DNA of 37,860 bases from Bacteroidota bacterium (GTDB lineage: Bacteria; Bacteroidota; Bacteroidia; Flavobacteriales_F; PHOS-HE28). Below the pieces are notes generated by a model, which worked only from the letters and a program-made list of their open reading frames with translations, was not told the DNA's origin and did not search any database. This document shows, piece after piece, positions 21,970-30,113 of the stretch (position 1 is its first letter; each line of letters begins with the position of its first letter). The stretch is taken from the NCBI GenBank assembly GCA_018267155.1, contig JAFDZE010000054.1, positions 64,864-102,723 on the forward strand, written 5' to 3'. A program made the translations under genes and the position numbers.

Positions 21970-22607
21970 GGGCCGTTGCCGTGGTGCTGCTGCTGTGCGG
22001 GATCACCCCGGCCATGGCCCAGAAAAAAATACCGGAACACAAGCCCACGGTCCAAGGCACTTTCTTCCTGCCCACCGCGCTGGACAACAAGATGTTCACC
22101 GTGCTCACCTCACCACTCGGCGAGGGTGAGTTGTTCGTGCAGATCCCGCTCTGGAAGGGCTTCGGCATCGGCCTGGGCGCCAAGGTGATGGGCTGGGACC
22201 TGAAGAACAACGCCTTCTCGCAGTTGGACACGCATGGCGATGCGAGCCGCTGGACCGGAGCACTCAAGGTGCAATACGCGCACTACACGGGGCCCATCAC
22301 CTTTTACGAAGCCGCGGTGCGTGCAGGCTACAGTCGCTGGACCTGGGACTGCAGTACGTGCGAAAGCAACACGTTCCAGGGCGGGATCCACCTGGCCGGA
22401 ACCTTCGGGTACTATGTGCATGCTTCGAAGAATCTCGCGTTCGGTATCATTCTTGGTTATGGGACCGATGCGGCCCGCTTCACGCCCGATCTGCTGTGCC
22501 TGAATGATTTCCCCGGGTATGAGGGCATGACCGGGCCGTACCGGTTCTTCACGGTGGGCCTGGGGTTCAGCACCCGTTTCGAAAAGGACAGCGAGGAGCG
22601 TTGGTAG
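21966..22607 (+). CDS. Outer-membrane beta-barrel-like protein
   Basis: This 213-residue protein begins with a signal peptide (MRAVAVVLLLCGITPAMAQ). It then shows alternating short hydrophobic and glycine-rich strands, for example GEGELFVQIPLWKGFGIGLG and TGPITFYEAAVRAGYSRWTW, and a late block YRFFTVGLGFSTRFEKDSEE. The pattern and size suggest an eight-stranded outer-membrane barrel. Two cysteines (WDCSTCES) lie in a predicted loop and could form a disulfide. It is the last gene of the operon starting with DUF493. Specific function is unknown. Confidence 0.7.
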   Translation: MRAVAVVLLLCGITPAMAQKKIPEHKPTVQGTFFLPTALDNKMFTVLTSPLGEGELFVQIPLWKGFGIGLGAKVMGWDLKNNAFSQLDTHGDASRWTGALKVQYAHYTGPITFYEAAVRAGYSRWTWDCSTCESNTFQGGIHLAGTFGYYVHASKNLAFGIILGYGTDAARFTPDLLCLNDFPGYEGMTGPYRFFTVGLGFSTRFEKDSEERW

Positions 22608-22628
22608 GCGGAATGCCTGTCCCGAGAG

Positions 22629-23123
22629 TTACCCGCGGTACTTCCGCGTCAGCGCGCACATCTTCAGCAGGGCCACCGCACAATCGACCCCTTTGTTGCC
22701 ATGCCGCCCACCGCTGCGGTCCCGCGCCTGCTCCATCGTATCGTCGGTGAGTACACAGAAAATGACCGGCTTCCCGTGCTTGATATTCAAGTCCATGATG
22801 CCGCTGGCCACCGCTTGGCACACGTAGTCGAAGTGGGGCGTTTCGCCACGCACCACGCTGCCGATACAGATAACACCATCCACGTCGCGGTGTTCCAACA
22901 ACGTTTGTGCCCCCAAGGGCAGTTCGAAGCTGCCCGGCACCCTTTCCTCCAAGAGCAGGTTCAACGCAACGCCGTGCTTGAGCAGGGTTTCCACCGCGCC
23001 ATCGCGCAGCGCACCCGTGATCTCCGGGTTCCATTCGCTGGTGACCAGGCCCAAGCGCAAGCCCGATCCACCGGGTACGCTGGCCGTGTGGTAGGAGGAC
23101 AGGTCCTTACCGGCCGTGGCCAT
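22629..23123 (-). CDS. ribH: 6,7-dimethyl-8-ribityllumazine synthase
   Basis: The 164-residue enzyme shows VTSEWNPEITGALRDGAVE (substrate-binding N-terminal helix), ERVPGSFELPLGAQ, and VICIGSVVRGETPHFDYVC, in which His is the catalytic residue of the GETxHFD motif. VIFCVLTDDTMEQA and GNKGVDCA complete the pattern. It condenses 5-amino-6-ribitylamino-uracil with dihydroxybutanone phosphate in riboflavin synthesis. The ATG at 23123 lies two bases past the stop of the TPR-protein gene, so the pair is probably one operon. Confidence 0.95.
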   Translation of the reverse strand: MATAGKDLSSYHTASVPGGSGLRLGLVTSEWNPEITGALRDGAVETLLKHGVALNLLLEERVPGSFELPLGAQTLLEHRDVDGVICIGSVVRGETPHFDYVCQAVASGIMDLNIKHGKPVIFCVLTDDTMEQARDRSGGRHGNKGVDCAVALLKMCALTRKYRG

Positions 23124-23125
23124 GA

Positions 23126-23827
23126 TCAGCTCTTGCCGGTCATGGCCTCGCTGTAGGCCGCGTATTTCCGCGCTTGCTGCACATCAGGCGATGCGGGAAA
23201 ATCCGTGGCGATGCGGCGGAAACACTTCGCCGCGTGCTCGTGGTCGTTCTTCTGGCGGTACAGCACGCCGACCTTCCATAGGAACATGGGCGTGGTGTAG
23301 TCGCTGCGCACCATGTTGGCGGCTTTCTCGAACTGGCTGATGGCCTCATCCGGTCGTCCGAGTTCCACCAGCACATCACCCTGGTTGCCCACCGCCATCA
23401 CCCTGAGGATGTCGTCGTCCAGGTCCGCTTCTTTGTAATAGTTGAGGGCCGTTTCCCATTCGCCCTTCTGGTGGTAGCACACGCCCAAGTAGAAGTTGGC
23501 CACTTCGCCCGCCGGTGTGCCCCCGTAATTGTCGGCGATGTGTTGGAACCCATAATAGCTGCCTCCATCCCCGTTGATCGCCAGGTCCAGCGAATCGATC
23601 TCGAACCAGTACTGGGCTTTCCAGATGAGTTCCTGCGCCTCCTTGGCCTTCGGCTCCACCACGAACTTCTTGTAGCCCAAGAAGCCGCCCACCAGCAGCA
23701 GCACTGCGGCCACAATGCCGGTCACGAGCTTCTTGTTCTTCTCGAAGAACAGTTCGGTCCTTGTGTAGATCTCGCCGATGTCGAGGTCCTTGTCCTCGGC
23801 GGGCGGGTTGGTCTTGGTAGCGGCCAT
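23126..23827 (-). CDS. Tetratricopeptide-repeat membrane protein upstream of ribH
   Basis: The protein has 233 residues. A cytoplasmic N-terminus (MAATKTNPPAEDKDLDIGEI) leads to a single membrane segment (LVTGIVAAVLLLVGGFLGYKKF, about 34-55). The rest is TPR-like: VANFYLGVCYHQKGEWETAL, NQGDVLVELGRPDEAISQFE, and LWKVGVLYRQKNDHEHAAKC. It resembles YfgM-type anchored TPR proteins, which assist envelope protein biogenesis; the adjacency to ribH is common in Bacteroidota, although no functional link is known. The start at 23827 gives MAATK and places the promoter box 31 bases upstream. Longer frames would enter the promoter. Confidence 0.85.
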   Translation of the reverse strand: MAATKTNPPAEDKDLDIGEIYTRTELFFEKNKKLVTGIVAAVLLLVGGFLGYKKFVVEPKAKEAQELIWKAQYWFEIDSLDLAINGDGGSYYGFQHIADNYGGTPAGEVANFYLGVCYHQKGEWETALNYYKEADLDDDILRVMAVGNQGDVLVELGRPDEAISQFEKAANMVRSDYTTPMFLWKVGVLYRQKNDHEHAAKCFRRIATDFPASPDVQQARKYAAYSEAMTGKS

Positions 23828-23858
23828 GCGTCGTTTGCCGGGTCCTCCGGCGGGGGCG

Positions 23859-23866
23859 CGAAAGTA
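23859..23866 (-). promoter_or_regulatory. -7 promoter box of the TPR-ribH operon
   Basis: The minus strand reads TACTTTCG followed by CGCCCCCGCC, almost identical in layout to the tRNA and rpmB promoters. It ends 31 bases before the ATG at 23827. Confidence 0.6.
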
Positions 23867-24128
23867 AAGCTTCCCGCGACATCTGTGTATGGGCTTGCAA
23901 AACAGGGATTTGGGGCATTTTCTTGAGCTTGACCTCCTCCCTGCCTGCCCCATGTACCTCGTTCCCGTAGGACGTGATCGGGTCCTGATCGGGTAATGTC
24001 CCAAGCGGCAGGACGAAAAGCATCTGTACGGACGGATCCCTTCGCACCGGCCGAGGGTGATCGGCTCCATCGAGGGCTCTCGGGATGTTCCGGCCGTGAA
24101 CGATCGGTGGTCGGATCGCCCATACGCC

Positions 24129-24136
24129 TACATTCG
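24129..24136 (+). promoter_or_regulatory. -7 promoter box of the T9SS-secreted protein gene
   Basis: TACATTCG followed by GCAACAACTCGG. It ends 17 bases before the ATG at 24154. Confidence 0.5.
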
Positions 24137-24153
24137 GCAACAACTCGGCAACC

Positions 24154-26265
24154 ATGACAAGAACAGTTACCCTTCTCGCCACGACCATCCTTGCGAACAC
24201 GGTCTTCGCGGCCTTGGGTGGACCAGACCAGTACGGCTATACCTGGAAGGACAGCAACGAGCCGGATGGACCGGTCTACGAATGGATCGATATCACCACC
24301 ACCGGCACGCAACTCACCGGTTTTGCCGATGATAATGTGGTGGGCCCCTTCATCCTGGGTGAAACCTTCCCGTTCTATTGGTACACAGTGAAGAAGATCC
24401 ATATCGGCAGTAACGGCTACCTGGCGTTCACCACAAGTGGAAACATCGCCGCACCCTTCCCCGGTATCCCGCTGGCAGGCGGTACGGACAACTACGTGGC
24501 CGGCTACATGACGGACCTCAACTTCGCTGGAGAGGGAAACCCGGGCCAATTGTGGGTATACGACGACATGGAACAGGCCGTCATCTCGTACATCAACGTG
24601 CCCTATTGGAACGCGACAGCTCCGGGGTTCTGGACCGGTAGCAACACCTTCCAGTTCGTGCTGGACAAGACCGATAGCACCATCACCATCAACTATCAGA
24701 ACACCCAGTGCTGCAGTGGGAGCAACGGTCCGGTCTGCGGCATCGAGGCACTCAACGGCGATTTCGGCCTGCTACAGAATTCAGGCACGTATCCCACTTC
24801 CGGATTCAGCGTACGATTCTATGCTCCGCCGACACCGCTGATCGACATCACGGATGCGGCCGTGGAGTGGATCACCGATCCGTCGAACGGTGGCCGGGCC
24901 ATTCCGGTGAATGGTGCGCCCTTCCCCATGCACGCGTTCCTGCGCAACACCGGTAACCAGGTTCTGGATCCGTTCACGGTGACCAATACCATTTACGATC
25001 AGGCCAACCAGACCATCACGGTGGACGCCGCCAACGTTGGTGAACTCTTCCCCAATGCCACCGAGGACGTCTACTTCTCCAACTCCTTCGTGCCCGATGC
25101 GCCCGGCACCTATCGCTCGGTGACCACATTGAGCGGCATAGTGGGGGAGACCGTCATTTCCAATAACAGCCTCACCCAGGAGATCGTGGCGTACGACACC
25201 ACCTTGTTGTACAACGATGTGGACTGGGCGGGCGCTGGTGACGATGGTATCGGCATCAGCTGGAACGGCGGTGCGGCCGGATGTGGTACGTACATCATTC
25301 CGCCGTTCTACCCGATCAACGTGAGCCACACCACCTGCCGCATCACCAACAACATCGGGAACGTGGGCATTTCCATGGTGGTGTATGACGATGATGGTCC
25401 CGATGGTGCCCCCGGTACACTGTTGGACAGCGTATCTGTGCAGGCCATGGATGCGCAGGCGGGTGACCATGCGTACCCGCTCACACAGCCTGTTGTGCTC
25501 GACAGTGGCGGACTATATGTGCTCTGGTACATGAACGGGGCCAATGTGAGCTTGGCGCAGGACAACGTGGCGCCTTTCAGTCTGCGTACCTACGAGGTGA
25601 TCCAGGGGGCTTGGGCCGAGTACCGCGATCGCGAGGTCGCGGACTTCCACCTCGGTCTGCGCATGAGCATCATTCCCGAACCCGACGCCGCTGCGGTCAG
25701 CTTCGACCAACCAGCCGATGGGCAGACCTTGGGTTCCAGCACCGCCGTGCGGATCATGATCCACAACAATGGCAACCTAGCGGTCACAGGCATTCCCTGT
25801 GGATACAGCTTCAATGGCGGCTCTCCCGTTTTGCAGACATACAACGGCCCAGCCATCGCGCCCGGTGCCGAAGCCCTTTTCATGTTCGCGCAACCCTTGG
25901 TTCCGCTGGCCGATGTGACGGGCGCACTTTGCGCGTGGACGACCCTTCCGGGCGATGTTGATGGAGCCAATGACACCACGTGCATCATGATCAGCACGGC
26001 CGTGGGGATCAACGAGTCAGAAGGCGTGCGCATGCGCCTGTCTCCCGTGCCTGCGGCCACCAACCTTACTATCGATGGCTTGCCCAAGTCCGCCGTACGT
26101 CTCGAGGTTTTCGACATGACAGGGGCCCTTCGGTTGGAAAGATCACTGCGGAATGTGAGCGGACCGTTCGTTCTTCCCTTGGCCGGGCTCGCTGATGGTG
26201 TGTACGTGCTGCATGCCATCTCCGCGAACGCCCGGTACAATGGGCGATTCGAGGTGCAGCATTGA
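24154..26265 (+). CDS. Large secreted protein with type IX secretion C-terminal sorting domain
   Basis: The 703-residue protein has a signal peptide (MTRTVTLLATTILANTVFAA). A beta-rich N-terminal domain (about 25-225) contains ETFPFYWYTVKKIHIGSNGY, then FVLDKTDSTITINYQNTQCC. CARDB/Ig-like repeats follow, such as ITDAAVEWITDPSNGG and SFDQPADGQTLGSSTAVRI. The last 80 residues read MRLSPVPAATNLTIDGLP, VRLEVFDMTGALRLE, then LPLAGLADGVYVLHAIS, a type A T9SS sorting domain (SPVPA in the place of NPxxD motifs). Such proteins are exported by the type IX system and often attached to the cell surface. Repeated ancestral-type domains suggest adhesion or matrix binding, but no ligand is evident. Confidence 0.85.
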   Translation: MTRTVTLLATTILANTVFAALGGPDQYGYTWKDSNEPDGPVYEWIDITTTGTQLTGFADDNVVGPFILGETFPFYWYTVKKIHIGSNGYLAFTTSGNIAAPFPGIPLAGGTDNYVAGYMTDLNFAGEGNPGQLWVYDDMEQAVISYINVPYWNATAPGFWTGSNTFQFVLDKTDSTITINYQNTQCCSGSNGPVCGIEALNGDFGLLQNSGTYPTSGFSVRFYAPPTPLIDITDAAVEWITDPSNGGRAIPVNGAPFPMHAFLRNTGNQVLDPFTVTNTIYDQANQTITVDAANVGELFPNATEDVYFSNSFVPDAPGTYRSVTTLSGIVGETVISNNSLTQEIVAYDTTLLYNDVDWAGAGDDGIGISWNGGAAGCGTYIIPPFYPINVSHTTCRITNNIGNVGISMVVYDDDGPDGAPGTLLDSVSVQAMDAQAGDHAYPLTQPVVLDSGGLYVLWYMNGANVSLAQDNVAPFSLRTYEVIQGAWAEYRDREVADFHLGLRMSIIPEPDAAAVSFDQPADGQTLGSSTAVRIMIHNNGNLAVTGIPCGYSFNGGSPVLQTYNGPAIAPGAEALFMFAQPLVPLADVTGALCAWTTLPGDVDGANDTTCIMISTAVGINESEGVRMRLSPVPAATNLTIDGLPKSAVRLEVFDMTGALRLERSLRNVSGPFVLPLAGLADGVYVLHAISANARYNGRFEVQH

Positions 26266-26366
26266 TCGGCCTGAGCAGAAAGGAGGGGGACCTCTCCAAA
26301 TGAGGAGCGGCCGACGCGAACCCGTTTTGCGTCGGTGCGGACTGACGGCAGAAGTATGTTGAAGGG

Positions 26367-26374
26367 TATTTTCG
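26367..26374 (+). promoter_or_regulatory. -7 box six bases from the OmpH-like start codon
   Basis: TATTTTCG followed by CCGCCC-ATG. The same six-base distance to the start codon is seen at DUF493 and the TonB receptor gene, suggesting a leaderless mRNA. Confidence 0.55.
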
Positions 26375-26380
26375 CCGCCC

Positions 26381-27052
26381 ATGCCGAAGAACACCTCCCT
26401 TCTGCTCATCCTGTGGAACGTCCTTCTGAGTGCGCTCCTTGGCTGGGTCGTGCTGCGCAAAAGCACTGCGCCCACCGCAGCTGATCCGATCGCTGAACCG
26501 GGGACCGGAACAACTGAAGAGCCGCGTCCAGTGCCGGCCGTGGACACGGCCACGCTGGCCCATGCACGGATCGCGTTCTTCTACATGGACAGCATCCAGA
26601 GCGGGTTCGACCTCGTGACCGAAAGTGCCGATCGGGTGAAGAGCATGGGACGCCAGCTTGAAGGCAGCTTGTCCAAGGAGCTCCAGAAGGCCCAGGCCGA
26701 GGCCCAACGACTGATGGAGAAGGATCACACGTACAGCACCCAGGCCGAGGTGGCGGCCGATGAGGCCCGCCTGCACGAGCTCGATCAGAAGATCGGCGAG
26801 ATGCGGATGAGTTCGCAGGACCGGATCGATGAGATGCAGATGCGATTGCTGCAAGAGATCACCTTGGAGATCCAGGATTTCCTGACCGAGTACAACGCCG
26901 GTCACAAGTTCGACTTCATCTTCAGCATCCAGAACGAAGGCCAGATCTGGGTTGGCAACAAGGGCTTGGACATCACAGCGGACGTGGTGGCCGGTTTGAA
27001 CGCCAGGCACCGTGCGAAAAAAGTCGCCGGATCGACCCCAGAGAACAAGTAG
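26381..27052 (+). CDS. OmpH/Skp-family periplasmic chaperone-like protein
   Basis: The 223-residue protein has an N-terminal membrane segment or uncleaved signal (LLLILWNVLLSALLGWVVLRK, about 7-27). A Pro/Thr/Glu-rich linker (28-55) follows. Then comes ARIAFFYMDSIQSGFDLVTE, typical of the start of OmpH domains (VDxxxVxxxxPE type), and a long coiled coil about 85-150 (SKELQKAQAEAQRLMEKDHT; ADEARLHELDQKIGEMRMSS). The end includes GHKFDFIFSIQNEGQIWVGN, a family block in Bacteroidota OmpH. Skp-like proteins chaperone outer-membrane proteins in the periplasm. The insertion of a long linker is unusual compared with Skp. Confidence 0.85.
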   Translation: MPKNTSLLLILWNVLLSALLGWVVLRKSTAPTAADPIAEPGTGTTEEPRPVPAVDTATLAHARIAFFYMDSIQSGFDLVTESADRVKSMGRQLEGSLSKELQKAQAEAQRLMEKDHTYSTQAEVAADEARLHELDQKIGEMRMSSQDRIDEMQMRLLQEITLEIQDFLTEYNAGHKFDFIFSIQNEGQIWVGNKGLDITADVVAGLNARHRAKKVAGSTPENK

Positions 27053-27069
27053 GATCGTCCTCCATTGAA

Positions 27070-27093
27070 GAGCCCCGGGCTGTGCCGGGGCTC
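27070..27093. terminator. Strong hairpin between convergent OmpH-like and MORN genes
   Basis: GAGCCCCGG (27070-27078) and CCGGGGCTC (27085-27093) form nine perfect pairs with a six-base loop, 17 bases after the OmpH-like stop. No T-tract follows on plus; it may terminate both converging transcripts or stabilise a 3' end. Confidence 0.55.
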
Positions 27094-27158
27094 GATCGGG
27101 TCTCAGGGACGCTGTCCCGTGCGCGGGGCGGGAGAGGGCAACTGGCCCAAGGGTGCTT

Positions 27159-27620
27159 TCAGTTCGACGGCGCGCTCCAGCCTTGGTCCACGGTGCGCTG
27201 ATCATACGTCTTGCCGTCGTAGATCTTTTCGCTCAGGGCCCGGCCTTCCCGATCAAAACGCGACCACACGCCGGTCTTCGTGCCCTGGGACATCCTGCCC
27301 TGGCTCTCCAGACGGCCGTTGTCATGGTAGTAGCTGAACGTGCCATGACCGATGGTGAGTGCTTCGTCCATGTACGTACCCCGCATGCGCAGCGTGCCGT
27401 CCGCGGCTTTCACTTTCACCTCGTACCCGGCATCCGTTCGACGCACCTCGCGCATCAGAACGATCTCTCCGTTCGCAACGGGACCGAAGCCCGGACCGAC
27501 CAGATCCCGCCGGACCGGACGGGCGGGCACGCTGCGGTCGCCGTGGTTGCCCAGTGCGGTCGAATGCGTTGCGAGTGTACTTGCGAGAACAAGTCCGGTG
27601 ATGAAGGTGCTCGTTTTCAT
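27159..27620 (-). CDS. Secreted protein with MORN-type repeats
   Basis: The 153-residue protein has a signal peptide (MKTSTFITGLVLASTLATHS). MORN_2-like repeats follow in the C-terminal half: GTYMDEALTIGHGTFSYYHD, NGRLESQGRMSQGTKTGVWS and RFDREGRALSEKIYDGKTYD. The order of aromatic and glycine positions fits the YwqK-type antitoxin-like or envelope MORN families of Bacteroidota. No enzymatic residue is visible. The start was set at 27620 because an upstream extension lacks signal-peptide character and runs into low-complexity sequence. Confidence 0.75.
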   Translation of the reverse strand: MKTSTFITGLVLASTLATHSTALGNHGDRSVPARPVRRDLVGPGFGPVANGEIVLMREVRRTDAGYEVKVKAADGTLRMRGTYMDEALTIGHGTFSYYHDNGRLESQGRMSQGTKTGVWSRFDREGRALSEKIYDGKTYDQRTVDQGWSAPSN

Positions 27621-27748
27621 GGTGGTTCCGGTGGTGGTATTCGGCGTGCCGGTTGGCCTTGATGGCACGAAACAACACCACCCTGATGGGGGCGTGTGAG
27701 TGCGGCCGAGCAAGTGGTGGTCCATGATGAGCAGGAGGGAGCAGCGGA

Positions 27749-27853
27749 TATCTTTGGCCGAAGTGGGTGCCATGGCCATACCGATGAACGGAACGTCTAT
27801 GAGGACAGCGAAGGAGACCGGACCGTGGACCGGTGGTCGTGGTCGACGGTCCG
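27749..27853 (+). promoter_or_regulatory. Possible promoter and leader hairpin of the OstA-like gene
   Basis: TATCTTTG at 27749-27756 matches the TAnnTTTG element exactly and is followed by GCCGAAG. Downstream, CGGACCGT (27819-27826) and ACGGTCCG (27846-27853) form an inverted repeat about 60 bases before the ATG at 27911. The implied leader is about 150 bases, so the promoter assignment is tentative and a nearer unseen promoter is possible. The 290-base gap 27621-27910 contains nothing else I recognise. Confidence 0.35.
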
Positions 27854-27910
27854 GGTCCCATCGTGTGGCATGGTCTTACCAGGGATAGGCATTCGTTCGT
27901 CCGCTGCGTT

Positions 27911-29467
27911 ATGATCCAAATGCGTTCCTTGTTCATCTGGGTGCTCATCCTGCTCCACGCAGGGCTCCTGGCCCAATCCACCCCGCCAGCCGGCGCCCGG
28001 ATCGAGATCCTCAGCGCTGACAACCTCGTGTACGACAAGGCCTTCACCAAGGCCCAGCGTCTCTTGGGCCATGTCCGCCTGAAGCACGAGAACGCCCTGA
28101 TGCGTTGCGACAGCGCCTGGCTCTTCGAGGACCAGACCATGAACGCGTTCGGCCATGTGGCCATCGATCACGACACGTTGCACATTACCGGCGAACGTCT
28201 GGACTACGTGGGCAAGGAACGGTTGGCCACCATCACCGGAGCCGTCCGTTTGAGCGACCCGGGCATGGAACTGACCACCGATGCGCTCACGTACGCACTG
28301 CGCGAACGAACGGCCCGCTACACCTCCGGGGCGGTGATCATCAGCCATCGGGAGAACAACACGCTCACCAGCTGCAACGGTGCCTACCAGGCCGCAATAC
28401 ATCGCTTCGTGTTCAGCGACAGTGTGAAATTATCCCATCCTGAACATATTATTGTTACGGACACGCTGCATTATACGACCACGACCGGGGTGGCCGATTT
28501 CTTCGGGCCCACGCGGATCATCCAGGGAGCCACCCTGATGTTCTGCGAGCGGGGCAGCTATGATACCCGTGCCGATCGCGGCCTGTTCACGCGTGCGGGC
28601 CGCATCCTCGACGGCGCGCAGGAACTCCGGGGCGACAGCCTCCTGTTCGATGGACGGGCAGGGGAAGGCCGCGGCTGGGGCCATGTGACCATGATCGACA
28701 CCAGCAGCAACCTGCTTGTCCGCGGCCAGCAAGGCCTGCATCTCCAACACGCCGACAGCTCGTACATCACCGGCCGCGCCGAACTGGTGATGCTGATGGG
28801 GGAGGACTCCCTCTTCCTCCATGCCGATACGCTCTCCGCGACCACCGACAGCTCCAGGGGCCAACGGGTGCTCGCCCGACGCAACGTGCGCTTTTTCAAG
28901 AACGACATGCAGGGCGTATGCGATACCATGACATGGGCCGATCGGGACAGCCTGATCACTTTGGCCGGCTCACCCTACCTGTGGAGCGGTAAGGACCAGA
29001 TCAGTGGTCGCCTCATCACCATCGCGCTGCGCAACGGCCATGCCCATCGCCTGCACGTGCTGCGGGATGCCTTGCTGGCCAACAGCGTGGACAGTCTGCC
29101 GGAGGACGCGGACCCCACCGCAGCGTATTTCGACCAGGTGACCGGTACCACCATCACCGGTTGGTTCGCCCACGACAAGCTGGTGCGTATCGAGGCCGAG
29201 GGCAACAGCCGCACCCTCTCCTTCGCCAAGGAGAAGGATGAGAGCGGCACGGAACGCGTGACCACCATGAACCGGGCCGACTGCAGCCGCATCGTGGTGC
29301 GACTCGATAGCGGTGAGGTCAGCAGCATCTCCTTCCTGGTGAAACCCGATGCGGTGATGTACCCCATCGGCCAGGCGCCGGTGGAAGAGATGCGCATGAA
29401 GGGCTTCACCTGGAACGCGGCCGCCCGCCCTGTCGACAGGATCAGCATCTTCGCCCCCGAAGAATGA
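27911..29467 (+). CDS. OstA-like/LptA-family envelope protein
   Basis: The protein has 518 residues with a signal peptide (MRSLFIWVLILLHAGLLAQ; in-frame ATGs at 27911 and 27920 are both plausible starts). It has repeated beta-strand units of the OstA/LptA type, such as ADNLVYDKAFTKAQRLLGHV, DHDTLHITGERLDYVGKERL and GDSLLFDGRAGEGRGWGHV. The N-terminal half matches the OstA-like domain that binds the lipid A part of LPS in LptA/LptD. The long size is typical for the Bacteroidota variant, which is thought to act in LPS transport across the periplasm. It precedes two L,D-transpeptidase genes by 37 bases, so it may lead an envelope-maintenance operon. Confidence 0.82.
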   Translation: MIQMRSLFIWVLILLHAGLLAQSTPPAGARIEILSADNLVYDKAFTKAQRLLGHVRLKHENALMRCDSAWLFEDQTMNAFGHVAIDHDTLHITGERLDYVGKERLATITGAVRLSDPGMELTTDALTYALRERTARYTSGAVIISHRENNTLTSCNGAYQAAIHRFVFSDSVKLSHPEHIIVTDTLHYTTTTGVADFFGPTRIIQGATLMFCERGSYDTRADRGLFTRAGRILDGAQELRGDSLLFDGRAGEGRGWGHVTMIDTSSNLLVRGQQGLHLQHADSSYITGRAELVMLMGEDSLFLHADTLSATTDSSRGQRVLARRNVRFFKNDMQGVCDTMTWADRDSLITLAGSPYLWSGKDQISGRLITIALRNGHAHRLHVLRDALLANSVDSLPEDADPTAAYFDQVTGTTITGWFAHDKLVRIEAEGNSRTLSFAKEKDESGTERVTTMNRADCSRIVVRLDSGEVSSISFLVKPDAVMYPIGQAPVEEMRMKGFTWNAAARPVDRISIFAPEE

Positions 29468-29504
29468 ACGACCCGTTCCCACGTTCTTCCGTAGAACCGA
29501 CCGG

Positions 29505-30113
29505 ATGAACGCTTTCCAGTCCCTCCTTCTGGCCGTACTCCTCACGGCATTCGCGCCATTGGAGGAGAAGCCCGATGTGCCCGCCTTGTACCGCGCGTGC
29601 GGCCTTGTTGGCGCGCTGAACGAAGAGGTCTTCACCACCGCACTGATCAAGGCGGAGGGCTTCGGCCCCCTGCCTGATGTGCTCGCCGTTGTGGACATGA
29701 CACAGCCCAGCACCGCCAAGCGGCTGTTCGTAGTGGACCTGAAGCACCGCAAGCTGCTTTTGCGCACCTGGGTGGCGCACGGGCAGGGAAGTGGTGGGGA
29801 TCGCTGCGTGCGCACCAGCAACGACGATGGCTCGCATTGTACCAGCAAAGGTCTCCTGCGGGTCGGTCAGCGGGTCATCAGCCCCAAGCACGGCGATGCG
29901 CTGCTGCTGCACGGATTGGAGCGCGGATTGAACGACCGCGCCCTGGAACGCGAGATCATCATTCATGCGGCGCCGTACGTGAGTGCCGCGCACATCCGTG
30001 CGCATGGCCGCCTGGGCCGTAGCTGGGGCTGCCCGGCCGTGGCTCCCGAGGTGATGCCCCGGCTGCTCGGCCTGTTGCCCGAGGGCTCCCTGCTGTACGT
30101 GTACGCCAAGTGA
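29505..30113 (+). CDS. Murein L,D-transpeptidase catalytic domain protein (YkuD_2 type)
   Basis: This 202-residue protein begins with a short signal-like segment (MNAFQSLLLAVLLTAFAP). The catalytic block reads AHIRAHGRLGRSWGCPAVAP with His167 and Cys176, and RLFVVDLKHRKLLLRTWVAHG precedes it. Both fit the YkuD_2 (PF13645) variant of L,D-transpeptidases, common in Bacteroidota as a small secreted enzyme. It would make or trim 3-3 crosslinks in peptidoglycan. Its stop codon overlaps the GTG start of the next transpeptidase gene. Confidence 0.88.
   Translation: MNAFQSLLLAVLLTAFAPLEEKPDVPALYRACGLVGALNEEVFTTALIKAEGFGPLPDVLAVVDMTQPSTAKRLFVVDLKHRKLLLRTWVAHGQGSGGDRCVRTSNDDGSHCTSKGLLRVGQRVISPKHGDALLLHGLERGLNDRALEREIIIHAAPYVSAAHIRAHGRLGRSWGCPAVAPEVMPRLLGLLPEGSLLYVYAK

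Larger units (their letters stand above)
23828..24153. other. Intergenic region between divergent TPR-protein and T9SS-protein genes
   Basis: This 326-base stretch carries the TPR-protein promoter at its left end and the T9SS-protein promoter at its right end. A nine-base direct repeat TGATCGGGT occurs twice near 23970-23995. No gene, palindrome array or terminator was recognised in between. Confidence 0.6.
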
